Shown: in pieces, positions 35,961 through 44,744 of the stretch
How positions within the stretch are numbered: position 1 is the stretch's first letter
How the letters are laid out: every line of letters begins with the position of its first letter
DNA from: Streptomyces sp. JJ36
GTDB lineage: Bacteria > Actinomycetota > Actinomycetes > Streptomycetales > Streptomycetaceae
Assembly: GCF_021696945.1 (NCBI RefSeq)
Contig: NZ_JACYHE010000014.1
Location: 45,999-109,998, forward strand
DNA: 64,000 nucleotides
Reading direction: 5' to 3'
Program-made: the position numbers and the translations under genes
The notes under the pieces: model-generated
The model's input: only the letters and a program-made list of their open reading frames with translations
Databases searched by the model: none
Told to the model about the DNA's origin: nothing

Positions 35961-36033
35961 GATCATGTACTGGTCCACGCTTTTGACAAAAATCGGCCCG
36001 AAATCCGTCAAAAGCGTGGACCAGTACAAGATC
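35961..36033. promoter_or_regulatory. 27-bp inverted repeat upstream of the ROK kinase gene
   Basis: Left arm 35961-35987 and right arm 36007-36033 are complementary at 26 of 27 positions (only 35965/36029 mismatch), with a 19-nt AT-richer loop. The arms include ACTGGTCCACGCTTTTGAC and its complement; each arm carries ACTGGTC, a DasR half-site, but the halves are 41 bp apart rather than adjacent. The RNA would form a very stable hairpin. The right arm ends 188 bp before the kinase start. Confidence 0.7.
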
Positions 36034-36179
36034 ACGACGCGGGCAGGCCCCCAGCGACCCCCGACCGGCCCCGCACGGACAAGCGGAAGCGCCCCGCCCA
36101 GCGGCCGCCCGCACCCCCACCACCCCGACCGCCCAGCCGACCCACCCCTCCCCCACCCCCGCCCGCACGAGATCGCGCA

Positions 36180-36195
36180 AGTGGACTAGACCTCT
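36180..36195. promoter_or_regulatory. DasR operator (dre) at the nagK-nagA operon
   Basis: AGTGGACTAGACCTCT matches the DasR consensus AGTGGTCTAGACCACT at 14 of 16 positions; the two changes are symmetric and preserve the palindrome. It ends 26 bp before the GTG start, a repressor position. The internal TAGACC could also be a -10 box. Confidence 0.75.
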
Positions 36196-36221
36196 CGCCC
36201 TCCACACGGGACACTGGACCC

Positions 36222-37175
36222 GTGAGTCCCTACGTCATCGCCCTCGACATGGGCGGCACCAGCATGAAGGCGGCCCTCCTCGGCCCGGCACCGGAGCACC
36301 GGCCGCTGTACGAGGCGCGGCGGGAGACCCCCCGCGAGGCGGGTCCGGAGGCGGCGGTGGAGGCCGTGCTCTCCTTCGCCGCCGAGCTGCGCGCGTACGG
36401 CGTCGAGCGCTTCGGCACCGAGCCGGCCGCCGCGGGGGTCGCCGTGCCCGGGGTACTGGACGGGGAGAAGGGCGTCGCCGTGTTCGCGGCCAACCTCGGC
36501 TGGCGGAACGTGCCCCTGCGGGCCCTGCTGCGCGAGCGCCTGCGCGGCACGCTGCCCGTGGCACTGGGCCACGACGTGCGGGCCGGCGGACTCGCCGAGG
36601 GACGGCTCGGCGCCGGGCGCGGCGTGGACCGCTTCCTCTTCGTGTCCGTCGGCACCGGCATCGCCGGGGCCCTCGGCATCGACGGCCGGGTGGAGCCGGG
36701 CGCACACGGCAGCGCGGGGGAGATCGGTCACATCGTCGTACGCCCCGGCCCGGACGGCCCGCCGTGCGGCTGCGGCGCGCGCGGCTGCCTGGAGACGCTG
36801 TCCTCGGCTTCCGCGCTGGGGCGCGCCTGGGCCTCGGCGTGCGGCGACCCGGCGGCGACGGCGGCGGACGCCGCCACGGCGGTGGAGTCGGGGGATCCGC
36901 GCGCCGCCGCGGTGTGGCGGGACGCCGTCGGTGCACTCGCCGACGGCCTCGTCACCGGACTCTCCCTGCTCGACCCGCGCGCGCTGATCATCGGCGGCGG
37001 GCTCGCCGAAGCGGGCGACACGCTGCTCGTGCCGCTGCGCGAGGCCGTGCGCGAGCGGGTCACCTTCCAGCACGTCCCCACGATCGTCCCGGCGGACCTC
37101 GGAGACGCCGCCGGCTGCCTGGGCGCGGGGCTTCTCGCCTGGGATCTACTCTCCGCGGAGGATGCGAGCCGATGA
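36222..37175 (+). CDS. nagK: ROK-family sugar kinase, probable N-acetylglucosamine kinase
   Basis: 317 residues from GTG 36222; no clear ribosome binding site. ATP motif IALDMGGTSMKAALL, GHDVRAGGLAEGRLGAGRG, the catalytic region GEIGHIVVRPG and the ROK zinc-binding CGCGARGCLE are all present. It overlaps nagA by ATGA and lies under a DasR-like box, so phosphorylation of GlcNAc to GlcNAc-6-P is the likely role; glucokinase activity cannot be excluded. The region 36034-36179 before it shows only C-rich sequence. Confidence 0.85.
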   Translation: MSPYVIALDMGGTSMKAALLGPAPEHRPLYEARRETPREAGPEAAVEAVLSFAAELRAYGVERFGTEPAAAGVAVPGVLDGEKGVAVFAANLGWRNVPLRALLRERLRGTLPVALGHDVRAGGLAEGRLGAGRGVDRFLFVSVGTGIAGALGIDGRVEPGAHGSAGEIGHIVVRPGPDGPPCGCGARGCLETLSSASALGRAWASACGDPAATAADAATAVESGDPRAAAVWRDAVGALADGLVTGLSLLDPRALIIGGGLAEAGDTLLVPLREAVRERVTFQHVPTIVPADLGDAAGCLGAGLLAWDLLSAEDASR

Positions 37176-38380
37176 CGGCGATGACACAGCGCAAGGTGCT
37201 CACCGGTGCCAGGTTGGTGCTGCCGGGAGGCGTGGTCGAGGACGGCCGGCTGACCGTGGACGGGAGCACGATCGCCGGCTGCGGCCCGGCGGCCGCAGCG
37301 GCACCCGGCACCGCCGCCCCGGCGGGGGCCGCGGCCGGAGCGCCGGAGACGGAGACGTACGACCTCGCCGGCCACTGGGTCGTCCCCGGCTTCGTGGACA
37401 TGCATGTGCACGGCGGCGGCGGGGCGTCCTTCTCCGCAGGCACCCACGAGGAGGCCCTGCGGGTCGTCGGCACCCACCGGCGGCACGGCACCACCACGAT
37501 GGTCGCCTCCACCGTCACGGGCGACCTGGCGGAACTGGCCCGGCAGGCGGGAGTGCTCAGCGAACTGGCCGAGCAGGGCGACCTGGCGGGCGTGCACTTC
37601 GAGGGCCCGTTCATCGCCCGGAACCGCTGCGGCGCCCATGAGCCCGCCCTGCTGCGCGACCCGGACCCGGGTGAGGTGCGCAAGCTGGTCGAGGCGGCGC
37701 GCGGCACGGCCCGCATGATGACCCTCGCCCCGGAGCTGCCGGGCGGGCTGGACTCCGTACGGCTGCTGGTGGACGCCGGAGTGGTGGCTGCCGTGGGCCA
37801 CACCGACGCCGGCTACGAGGCGACCCGCGAGGCGGTGGACGCGGGCGCCACCGTGGCGACCCACCTGTTCAACGCCATGCCGGCGCTCGGCCACCGGTCG
37901 CCCGGCCCCGTCGCCGCGCTGCTGGAGGACGAGCGGGTCACCGTCGAACTGATCAACGACGGCACCCATCTGCACCCGGCCGTGCTGGAGCTGGCCTTCG
38001 CGGCGGCGGGCGGGGAGCGGGTGGCGTTCGTCACGGACGCGATGAGCGCCGCCGCCGTCGGCGACGGGGTCTACCCGCTGGGCCCGATGGACGTGGAGGT
38101 GCGGGACGGGGTGGCGCGGCTGGTGCAGGGCGGCTCGATCGCCGGTTCGACCCTGACCCTCGATCAGGCGCTGTGGCGCGCCGTCGCCGTCGACGAGCTG
38201 CCCGTCGAGGACGCCGTGCGGGCCCTGTCGGCCACCCCGGCCCGGCTGCTGGGCGTGGACGACCGGGTCGGCTCGCTCGAACCGGGCAAGGACGCCGACC
38301 TGGTGGTGCTGGACGGGGACTTCCGGCTGCGCGGGGTACTGCGGAAGGGCGCATGGGTGGTTTCGCCCGAGAAGCCCTGA
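37172..38380 (+). CDS. nagA: N-acetylglucosamine-6-phosphate deacetylase
   Basis: 402 residues from ATG 37172, overlapping the kinase stop; GGAGG precedes it. Metal-dependent amidohydrolase that removes acetate from GlcNAc-6-P to give glucosamine-6-P. Motifs: VDMHVHGGGGASF, the metal Glu in VHFEGPFI, AVGHTDAGYEAT, VATHLFNAMP, ELINDGTHLHP and the catalytic Asp of FVTDAMSA. An Ala/Gly/Pro-rich insertion (about residues 42-60) sits in the N-terminal strand region. It receives substrate from NagK and from MurQ. Confidence 0.96.
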   Translation: MTAMTQRKVLTGARLVLPGGVVEDGRLTVDGSTIAGCGPAAAAAPGTAAPAGAAAGAPETETYDLAGHWVVPGFVDMHVHGGGGASFSAGTHEEALRVVGTHRRHGTTTMVASTVTGDLAELARQAGVLSELAEQGDLAGVHFEGPFIARNRCGAHEPALLRDPDPGEVRKLVEAARGTARMMTLAPELPGGLDSVRLLVDAGVVAAVGHTDAGYEATREAVDAGATVATHLFNAMPALGHRSPGPVAALLEDERVTVELINDGTHLHPAVLELAFAAAGGERVAFVTDAMSAAAVGDGVYPLGPMDVEVRDGVARLVQGGSIAGSTLTLDQALWRAVAVDELPVEDAVRALSATPARLLGVDDRVGSLEPGKDADLVVLDGDFRLRGVLRKGAWVVSPEKP

Positions 38381-38561
38381 GACACACCCGGCGGGCGGGG
38401 AGAACAGCCGGTCGGAGGCCCTGGGCCGACCGCCCGCCGGATGGCATGATCACTCCCGCAGTCCGTAGGCGACTCCGCCGGCGCGTGATGCCGTACACGT
38501 ACGCCGTACACGCCGTGTGTGGGCGGGGAGCAGTGCACGTGAGCACAGGGGGTGGATCCGG

Positions 38562-39506
38562 GTGATCCTGACGGCGACGCTCAACACCGCCCTCGACCTC
38601 ACCTATCGCGTCCCCCGTCTGGAGCGGCACGGCTCGCACCGGGTCCGCGAGGTGGCGGAGCGCCCCGGCGGCAAGGGACTGAACGTCGCCCGGGTGCTGG
38701 CCTCGCTCGGCCACGACACCGTGGTCACCGGCTGCACGGGCCGCCGTACCGGCGAGGAGCTGCGGGCGCTGCTCGGGGCCCACGGCACCGGCCCGGGGCG
38801 GATCACCGACGCGCTGGTCACCGTCGGCGGCAGCACCCGGCGCACGGTCGCGGTCGTCGACGAGGCGACGGGCGACACCACGCAGTTCAACGAGCCGGGG
38901 CCACATCTCCTCCCCGAGGAGTGGGAGAGCTTCCTCGCCGTCTACCGCGACCTGCTGCACGACCTCCGCCCGGACGCGGTGGCGCTGTGCGGCAGCCTGC
39001 CGCCGGGAGTGCCGGTGGGGGCGTACGCCACGCTGGTGCGCGAGGCGCGGACGGCCCGGGTGCCGGTGCTGCTGGACACCAGCGGGGAGCCGCTGCGCCG
39101 CGGGCTGGCCGCCCGGCCCGACCTGGTGAAACCGAACGTGCGGGAGCTGGCGGGGATCACCGGCACCAACGAGCCGCTGCGCGCCGCCCGTGCGGCCCGG
39201 CGGCGCGGGGCGAGCGCGGTGGCCGCCTCGCTGGGACCGGACGGGATGCTCGCGGTCACCCCGGAACACGCCTGGCACGCGGCGCCCCCGCGCCGCTACC
39301 CGGGCAATCCGGCCGGGGCCGGGGACTCCGCGGTGGCCGCGCTGCTCTCCGGGCTGGTGGAGGGGCTGCCCTGGCCGGAGCGGCTGGCCCACGCGGTGGC
39401 CCTGTCGGCGGCGACCGTACGGGCGCCGGCGGCCGGCGAGTACGACGCGGAGCTCTACGCGGAGCTGCTCCCGCGGATCGCGGTCACCGAGCAGCCGGCG
39501 GCCTGA
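38562..39506 (+). CDS. PfkB-family hexose kinase, 1-phosphofructokinase-like
   Basis: 314 residues from GTG 38562. The FruK/LacC type start ILTATLNTALDLTYRVPRL, the first signature GGKGLNVARVLASLGHDT, CGSLPPGVP and the C-terminal GNPAGAGDSAVAALLSG with the catalytic Asp are intact. It phosphorylates a hexose phosphate (fructose-1-P or tagatose-6-P type). The site downstream of nagA suggests processing of sugars from amino-sugar catabolism, but there is a 181-bp gap and no clear shared operon. The LPPGVP and NxP motifs argue against ribokinase. Confidence 0.85.
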   Translation: MILTATLNTALDLTYRVPRLERHGSHRVREVAERPGGKGLNVARVLASLGHDTVVTGCTGRRTGEELRALLGAHGTGPGRITDALVTVGGSTRRTVAVVDEATGDTTQFNEPGPHLLPEEWESFLAVYRDLLHDLRPDAVALCGSLPPGVPVGAYATLVREARTARVPVLLDTSGEPLRRGLAARPDLVKPNVRELAGITGTNEPLRAARAARRRGASAVAASLGPDGMLAVTPEHAWHAAPPRRYPGNPAGAGDSAVAALLSGLVEGLPWPERLAHAVALSAATVRAPAAGEYDAELYAELLPRIAVTEQPAA

Positions 39507-39575
39507 GGCCCCGGGGCGGTGCGCACGGCCGGAGCGGCCGCGCGGGCCCGTGGGTGCCGCACCGGACCGCGGCAC

Positions 39576-39631
39576 CGGGCCTGAGCGGCGGCCCGTGCGG
39601 CGGGCCTGAGCGGCGGCCCGTGTGGCGGGCC
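39576..39631. repeat. Duplicated 25-bp unit between convergent genes
   Basis: Two copies (39576-39600 and 39601-39625) differing at one base, plus a 6-bp start of a third. Each contains GGGCC and GGCCC arms around TGAGCGGC, so the duplication doubles a small terminator-like hairpin between the PfkB gene and the CBM-like gene. Confidence 0.6.
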
Positions 39632-40677
39632 TACTTGGCGGGCTCCAGCCACACCTGATCGAGATTCACATCACAGGAGTCCCCGGCCTGGCAGGAGATG
39701 TCGAAGACGTTCGCGCCCTCGTGCACGTTGACCGTGGCGTAGGTGTAGGTCCAGCCCTTGGACCAGTCGCCCTCGGGTGCCTTCGCGAAGTTCTCCATGT
39801 TGAGGCCGGTGGCGTGGTCCTTGCCGTTCACCGCCAGCGAGAGGTGCATGTCCTTGCCGGGCACGGTGTAGCGCACGTGCAGGTTGTACTGCCCGGCCTT
39901 GGGGACCTCGGTGCGCCAGCGGGCGGAGGAGCCGGGGGTGTTCATGCCGGCGACGTACATGCCGTTCTTGCCCTTGGCACCGGGGATGGTCTTCTCCAGC
40001 TGTGCCTTGCCGCCGAGGCGCAGCGCGGCCGCGTCCTCCTTGGGGAGCGCGGCGTCGCCGTCCTTCCCGTCCTTCTTGTCACCGGCGGCCTGCTGACCGG
40101 AGTCCTGGCCGCCGTCGGCACCGCCGTCACCGCCGGCGCCGGCCGTGGGCGTGGCGCCGGGGTCGCCGCCCGCGGTGTCGCCCCCGTCGCCGTTGAAGAT
40201 CATGGCGGCGCCGATGCCGATGACGACGGCCGCGACGACGGCGACGGCACCGATGAGCAGCCCGTTGTGGCTGCCCCCGCCGCGCCCGCGGCCGCCGCCG
40301 GGGGCGCCCTGGGCGCGGGTGGCGGCACGGCCGCCGGGCACCGTCTCGGGAGCGGCGTAGTGGGCGTTGGGGTTGTGCGCAGCGGGGCCGCCGGGACCGC
40401 CGGGCGCCTGGCCGGGCATGCCCTGCTGCGGGAAGCCGCCGCCCTGCTGCGCGCCCTGCGGGCCGGCGCCGTGCGGCGCGCCCTGCTGCGGCACGCCGGC
40501 GCGGGCGCCGTACTGACGCTCCCCCACGGCACGGACCTGGTTGTACGACCGCCTGGGGACGCCCGGCTGCTGCGCGGCCCGCGTCGCCGCGTCCGTACCG
40601 CCGTTCTCCTGGCGGTACAGGTAGCCGAAGGGGTCGTCGTCCCCGGTCGCACCCGTGCCGTTGTTCTCGGCGGTCAT
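39631..40677 (-). CDS. Membrane-anchored protein with carbohydrate-binding-like domain
   Basis: 348 residues. Residues 1-130 are cytoplasmic, Gln/Gly/Pro-rich (QQGAPHGAGPQGAQQGGGF). A membrane span NGLLIGAVAVVAAVVIGIGAAMIF lies near 138-161. An Asp/Gly/Lys-rich linker leads to a C-terminal beta-sandwich (about 225-348: ARWRTEVPKAGQYNLHVRYTVPGKD, LSLAVNGKDHATGL, CQAGDSCDVNLDQVWLEP) like CBM35/CBM6. The domain would bind wall or chitin sugars outside. Its location beside NAG genes and cdgB is suggestive but indirect. Confidence 0.8.
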   Translation of the reverse strand: MTAENNGTGATGDDDPFGYLYRQENGGTDAATRAAQQPGVPRRSYNQVRAVGERQYGARAGVPQQGAPHGAGPQGAQQGGGFPQQGMPGQAPGGPGGPAAHNPNAHYAAPETVPGGRAATRAQGAPGGGRGRGGGSHNGLLIGAVAVVAAVVIGIGAAMIFNGDGGDTAGGDPGATPTAGAGGDGGADGGQDSGQQAAGDKKDGKDGDAALPKEDAAALRLGGKAQLEKTIPGAKGKNGMYVAGMNTPGSSARWRTEVPKAGQYNLHVRYTVPGKDMHLSLAVNGKDHATGLNMENFAKAPEGDWSKGWTYTYATVNVHEGANVFDISCQAGDSCDVNLDQVWLEPAK

Positions 40678-40797
40678 CCCCTGTCACTCCCTACTGCGTC
40701 AGGTATCCGGCCGAGCCTACCTCCCCCGGGTGGCCTCCACGCCAACGAACGGGTGATCGGGGGCCGGACACCCGGTGAAGCCCGGTGCCGTGGTCCG

Positions 40798-42465
40798 TCA
40801 GCCCGCGCGCCGCTGCGCCTTGGAACGGGAGCGCTTCTCCACGTACATCCGCTGGTCGGCGGATTGCAGGACCTCCTCGGCGGTCATCCCGCAGCCGGCC
40901 CAGCCGATGCCGAAGCTGGCGCCGACGCGTACGGCACGGCCGTCCACGCGGATCGGCGGGATGATGGCGTTGCGCAGCCGCACCGCGAGGTCCTGCGCCT
41001 CCGCAGGACCGAGGCCGTCGGCGAGGACGACGAACTCGTCGCCGCCGAGCCGGGCCACCGTGTCGTTGTCCCGGACCCCGCCGGAGAGCCGGCGGGCGAC
41101 CTCGATGAGCACGGCGTCGCCGCAGTGGTGGCCGAACCGGTCGTTGATGGACTTGAAGCCGTCGAGGTCGCAGAAGAGCACCGCGAGCCCCTTCTCACCC
41201 GATCCGTCGTCCTTGGGCGGGAAGGTGTGCACATGGTGCTTCTTGTCGTAGGGCGCGCCCGGCGGGGCGACGCCCGCGCCCGGGACGGCACCGGGGTCGT
41301 CGAAGCCCGCGTCGAAGTCGTCCGGCAGGCCGCTCGGCCCGCCCCCGGGCCCGAGCGGGACCCGGCTCACCTCGGATATCGCGGGGCCGGGGTTCGGGCA
41401 GAGCCGGCCGGTCAGCCGGGCCCGGAGCTCGGCGCTGTTCGGCAGGCCGGTGAGCGAGTCGTGGCTGGCCCGATGGGCGAGCTGGAGCTCGTGGCGCTTC
41501 CGCTCCTCGATGTCCTCGACGTGGGTGAGGAGGAAGCGCGGCCCGTCGGCGGTGTCGGCCACGACGGAGTTCCGCAGCGAGACCCAGACGTACGAGCCGT
41601 CGCGCCGCGCCAGGCGCAGCTCGGCCCGGCCGCCCTCGGCGGAGGTGCGCAGCAGCAGGCCGATGTCCTCCGGGTGGACGAGGTCGGAGAAGGAGTAGCG
41701 GCGCATCGCGGAGGCGGGCCGACCCAGCAGCCGGCAGAGCGCGTCGTTGGCCCGCATCAGCCGGCCGTGGTCGTCGCCGCCCATCTCGGCGACGGCCATG
41801 CCGCTGGGCGCGTACTCGAACGCCTGCCGGAAGGACTCCTCGCTGGCGCGCAGCGCCTGCTGCTCGCGCTCCAGCCGGACCAGGGCACGCTGCATGTTCG
41901 CCCGCAGCCGGGCGTTGCTCAGCGCGATGGCGGCCTGCGAGGCGTACATCTGGAGCGCCTCGCGGCCCCAGGCGCCGGGCTTGCGGCCGCTGTGGGGGCG
42001 GTCGACGGAGATCACGCCGAGCAGTTCGCTGCCGGAGGAGTGCAGCGGGGCGAAGAGCCGGTCCATGGGGTGCCACTCGTCGGTGTAGCGCGGCACCGGG
42101 CCGGGCGGGTGCCACTGCGGGACGTCGTCGTCGTCCAGGACCCAGCCCTCGGTGTACGGGATGTAGCGCAGCTCACCCCAGCGCTCCCCCATCGCGAGCC
42201 GGCGCTCCCAGGAGGCGCGGGAGCCGACCCGGCCGGCCATCATCGCCTCGGCGCCCTCGCTGCCGGCGACGGCGGCGACGACGAGGTCGCCGTCCGCACG
42301 CACGAGGTTCACCGCACACAGCTCGAAGCCGAGACCCTCCACGACGCCGTCGGCGATGGTCTGGAGGGTGTCGGCGAGGCTGCGGGCGGTGTTGAGCCGC
42401 GCCACGACCCGGTGCAACTGCCGTAGGCTGGCGAGGCGGACATAGGGCTCCGACTCGGTATCCAT
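40798..42465 (-). CDS. cdgB: Diguanylate cyclase, GAF-PAS-GGDEF, CdgB type
   Basis: 555 residues. Synthesises cyclic di-GMP, which in Streptomyces acts through BldD on development. A GAF domain covers about residues 15-190, a PAS/PAC about 210-335 (RLMRANDALCRLLGRPA, WVSLRNSVVADTADGPRFLL), and GGDEF about 340-540. The active GGDEF motif lies near 474-478, preceded at the proper distance by an intact RDND inhibition site. A Pro/Gly-rich insertion of about 70 residues (356-424) interrupts the GGDEF domain after the first helix. The GAF-PAS-GGDEF order and neighbourhood match S. coelicolor cdgB as I recall it. A CRP-like palindrome lies 160 bp upstream. Confidence 0.9.
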   Translation of the reverse strand: MDTESEPYVRLASLRQLHRVVARLNTARSLADTLQTIADGVVEGLGFELCAVNLVRADGDLVVAAVAGSEGAEAMMAGRVGSRASWERRLAMGERWGELRYIPYTEGWVLDDDDVPQWHPPGPVPRYTDEWHPMDRLFAPLHSSGSELLGVISVDRPHSGRKPGAWGREALQMYASQAAIALSNARLRANMQRALVRLEREQQALRASEESFRQAFEYAPSGMAVAEMGGDDHGRLMRANDALCRLLGRPASAMRRYSFSDLVHPEDIGLLLRTSAEGGRAELRLARRDGSYVWVSLRNSVVADTADGPRFLLTHVEDIEERKRHELQLAHRASHDSLTGLPNSAELRARLTGRLCPNPGPAISEVSRVPLGPGGGPSGLPDDFDAGFDDPGAVPGAGVAPPGAPYDKKHHVHTFPPKDDGSGEKGLAVLFCDLDGFKSINDRFGHHCGDAVLIEVARRLSGGVRDNDTVARLGGDEFVVLADGLGPAEAQDLAVRLRNAIIPPIRVDGRAVRVGASFGIGWAGCGMTAEEVLQSADQRMYVEKRSRSKAQRRAG

Positions 42466-42547
42466 CGCCTCCCCCTGAGCCTCGGTCGAGCGTCGTGCGG
42501 CCCGGCTTCCTGCGTCGTGCTGCCCGTGCCTTCAAGCACGCTTTCTC

Positions 42548-42565
42548 GTGCACGTGCACGTGCAA
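42548..42565. repeat. Three GTGCAC-type hexamers upstream of cdgB
   Basis: GTGCAC, GTGCAC, GTGCAA in a row, each self-complementary or nearly so, 83-100 bp before the cdgB start. Possibly part of its operator region. Confidence 0.5.
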
Positions 42566-42624
42566 GCCCACTGAATCACAGTCAGCACCTCTGCCGGTAC
42601 ACAGGGTCAACATTAAATGGCCTC

Positions 42625-42640
42625 TGTGACTCAAGTCACA
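42625..42640. promoter_or_regulatory. CRP-like palindrome between cdgB and flavin reductase gene
   Basis: TGTGA-CTCAAG-TCACA is a perfect TGTGA-N6-TCACA palindrome. It lies 160 bp from the cdgB start and about 150 bp from the divergent flavin reductase start, so it could serve either. Confidence 0.6.
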
Positions 42641-42791
42641 ACAGTACGCTTACGCTCGGCTGCGGTGCGTGGGAGCGCGCTCCGGCCCGCCCACCGGGCC
42701 GGACACCGCCACGGTGGCGCGGACCGGGCCCGGGTCCTAGGCCCCGGCTGGTCCGGGAGCCCGATGCCGGACCCCTCCGCGGGGCGTTAGC

Positions 42792-43370
42792 GTGCTTGAC
42801 GTGTCCCGAGCAGTGCATGAGCAGACGAGCGAGCAGACGGCAGCCACCATCCCGCATGCTGAGGGGGTGAGCGAGGACGAGTTCAAGGCCGCGATGGCCC
42901 GGCTTGCGGCAGGCGTGGTGCTGGTGACGGCCCACGACCCGGACGAGGGCCCGCACGGCGAGGACGTCGGCATGACGGCCACCGCGTTCCTCTCCGTCTC
43001 CCTCGAGCCGCCGCTCGTCATGGTCAGCGTGCGCGACGGCTCCCGGATGGACGAGGTGCTCTCCCGGCAGTCGCTCTGGGGGGCCTCGCTGCTCACCGAG
43101 GCGCAGCGCCGTACGGCCGGCCGGTTCGCCATGAAGGGACGGCTCAGCGACCGGCTGCTCTTCCAGGACCTGCCGCACGACCACGGTGCGGCGACCGGCG
43201 CCCCGCTGGTGCGGGACGCGCTGGCGGTGCTGGAGTGCCGGACGGAACAGCGGGTGCCGGCCGGCGACCACACCCTGGTGATCGCCCGGGTCCTCTCCGC
43301 ACAGGTGCCGCACCACGGCGATCCCGGGCCGCTGCTCTACTTCCGCGGGCGGTACCGGGCGCTGTCCTGA
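42792..43370 (+). CDS. Flavin reductase family protein
   Basis: 192 residues from GTG 42792 (GTG 42801 or a start just before VSEDEFKAA is also possible). The FMN-binding split-barrel is visible: FKAAMARLAAGVVLVTAHD, GMTATAFLSVSLEPPLVMVSV, QSLWGASLLTEAQRRTAGRF and a C-terminal HHGDPGPLLYFRGRYRAL. Such proteins reduce FMN with NAD(P)H for partner monooxygenases or use flavin as a cofactor themselves. No monooxygenase is adjacent. It is divergent from cdgB. Confidence 0.9.
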   Translation: MLDVSRAVHEQTSEQTAATIPHAEGVSEDEFKAAMARLAAGVVLVTAHDPDEGPHGEDVGMTATAFLSVSLEPPLVMVSVRDGSRMDEVLSRQSLWGASLLTEAQRRTAGRFAMKGRLSDRLLFQDLPHDHGAATGAPLVRDALAVLECRTEQRVPAGDHTLVIARVLSAQVPHHGDPGPLLYFRGRYRALS

Positions 43371-43494
43371 GCGCGCTCCCCGGAGCGGGGGCCTCCCGAG
43401 GGGCCCCTCCCGAGCGGACGGGCCGCGGGACCCCTCCCGAGCGGACGGGCCGCGGGATCCCTCCCGGCGGACGGGCCGCGGGGCGCAGGCGCGG

Positions 43495-43791
43495 TCAGAA
43501 GTCCTGTGAGGACTCCGGGCCGCTGCCGTGCACGGCGCGGAGGCGTCGCAGGTGGACCTGGCGCGACAGCCGGACGACCGGGCGGATCAGCAGCTCCAGG
43601 CTGCCGAAGAGGAAGCACCAGGTGCCCGTCGTCGTCCACTCCTCCGAGAAGAACATCACACTGCCCGCGATGAACCACAGGGCGATCAGCACGTCGTTGA
43701 GGATGCTGAGGGTCTCGTAGCGCCGCCGGACGACGAGCTCCTGCGGGCCGACGCGGACCGTCAGGGGGGAGGGCTCGGTGGTTTCGCTCAT
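43495..43791 (-). CDS. YrhK-domain small membrane protein
   Basis: 98 residues from ATG 43791. A YrhK-like two-helix unit: RRYETLSILNDVLIALWFIAGSVMFFSE and TTGTWCFLFGSLELLIRPVVRL. Unknown role; likely in the cytoplasmic membrane with both ends inside. The coding stretch 43400-43480 after it shows CGGACGGGCCGCGG-type repeats. Confidence 0.85.
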   Translation of the reverse strand: MSETTEPSPLTVRVGPQELVVRRRYETLSILNDVLIALWFIAGSVMFFSEEWTTTGTWCFLFGSLELLIRPVVRLSRQVHLRRLRAVHGSGPESSQDF

Positions 43792-44034
43792 GGGCCCAGT
43801 CTGGGGGCACCCGCCCGCACGGGGACGCACCCGGGGCGGGGCGCGGCACGCGTGGCGGCCGGCCGGCGCGGTCGGCCGGGGCGTCCGGGGCGGCCGGACA
43901 ACGGGGCCGGACAACGGGACCCGACCACCGGGGACGGGGCCGCGCGGTGTCCGCGGAGTACAGCGGAGTACTGCGGCAGCCGCGGCGGACGGCGTTGCCG
44001 GGGGGTTGTCGGTGGCGTCCGGCACGATGAGGCC

Positions 44035-44706
44035 ATGGCGACGAAGAGGGCGCCCGGGGTGCGCCGACCGCAGCTCCCGCAGCTCAGCCTGCCCGAGCCG
44101 ACCCCGCACGACGGCAGCAACCTGCACCCGGACGGGGACCACGACACCCGGTCCTTCACCGGGCTGGATCTGGCCGCGGCCGACGCCACCGGCAGCACCT
44201 TCCTGGACTGCTCCTTCGAGCAGTGCGGGCTGGACGGCATCCGCCTGAGACGCGCCCGGCTGATCGACACCCGGCTGACGGGCGTGGGGGGCGTCGGGGC
44301 CGATCTCGCCGAGGCCGAGCTGCGGGACGTCGAGCTGGCCGACGCCCGGCTGGGCGGCGCCCAGTTGCACGGTGCCCGGCTGACCCGGGTGCTGGTGCGG
44401 GGCGGCAAGCTCGACTTCCTGAACCTGCGGCAGGCGCGGCTGACCGACGTGCTCTTCGAGGGCTGCGTGCTGATCGAGCCGGATTTCGCCGGTGCCCGGC
44501 TGGAGCGGGTCGCCTTCCGCGACTGCCGGGTCCGGGGCGCGGACCTCCGCCAGGCGACGCTGCGGGACGTCGACCTGCGGGAGGCGGCCGAGCTGGAGAT
44601 CAGCGCCGGGACCGACTGCCTCTCCGGCGCGGTGATCAGCACGGCCCAGCTCATGGACCTCGCCCCGGCCCTCGCCGCCGCGCTGGGCGTCCGGGTGGAG
44701 GACTGA
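44035..44706 (+). CDS. Pentapeptide-repeat protein
   Basis: 223 residues from ATG 44035. After a basic start, residues 45-205 are tandem pentapeptides A(D/N)LXX (DLAEAELRDVELADARLGGAQLHGARL is typical) predicted to form a right-handed quadrilateral beta-helix. Some family members mimic DNA and protect gyrase, but this cannot be inferred from the repeat alone. The Uma2 remnant follows after 38 bp. Confidence 0.9.
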   Translation: MATKRAPGVRRPQLPQLSLPEPTPHDGSNLHPDGDHDTRSFTGLDLAAADATGSTFLDCSFEQCGLDGIRLRRARLIDTRLTGVGGVGADLAEAELRDVELADARLGGAQLHGARLTRVLVRGGKLDFLNLRQARLTDVLFEGCVLIEPDFAGARLERVAFRDCRVRGADLRQATLRDVDLREAAELEISAGTDCLSGAVISTAQLMDLAPALAAALGVRVED

Positions 44707-44744
44707 GCGGACGGGCAACCCGACACCCTCCTGCCCCCGTGGCA

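Noticed and set aside
42625..42640. BldD box upstream of cdgB
   Set aside because: The palindrome has a 12-bp TGAC-N4-GTCA geometry, one base short of the BldD consensus, and fits CRP exactly. BldD control of cdgB is known in S. coelicolor, but I do not see its site here.
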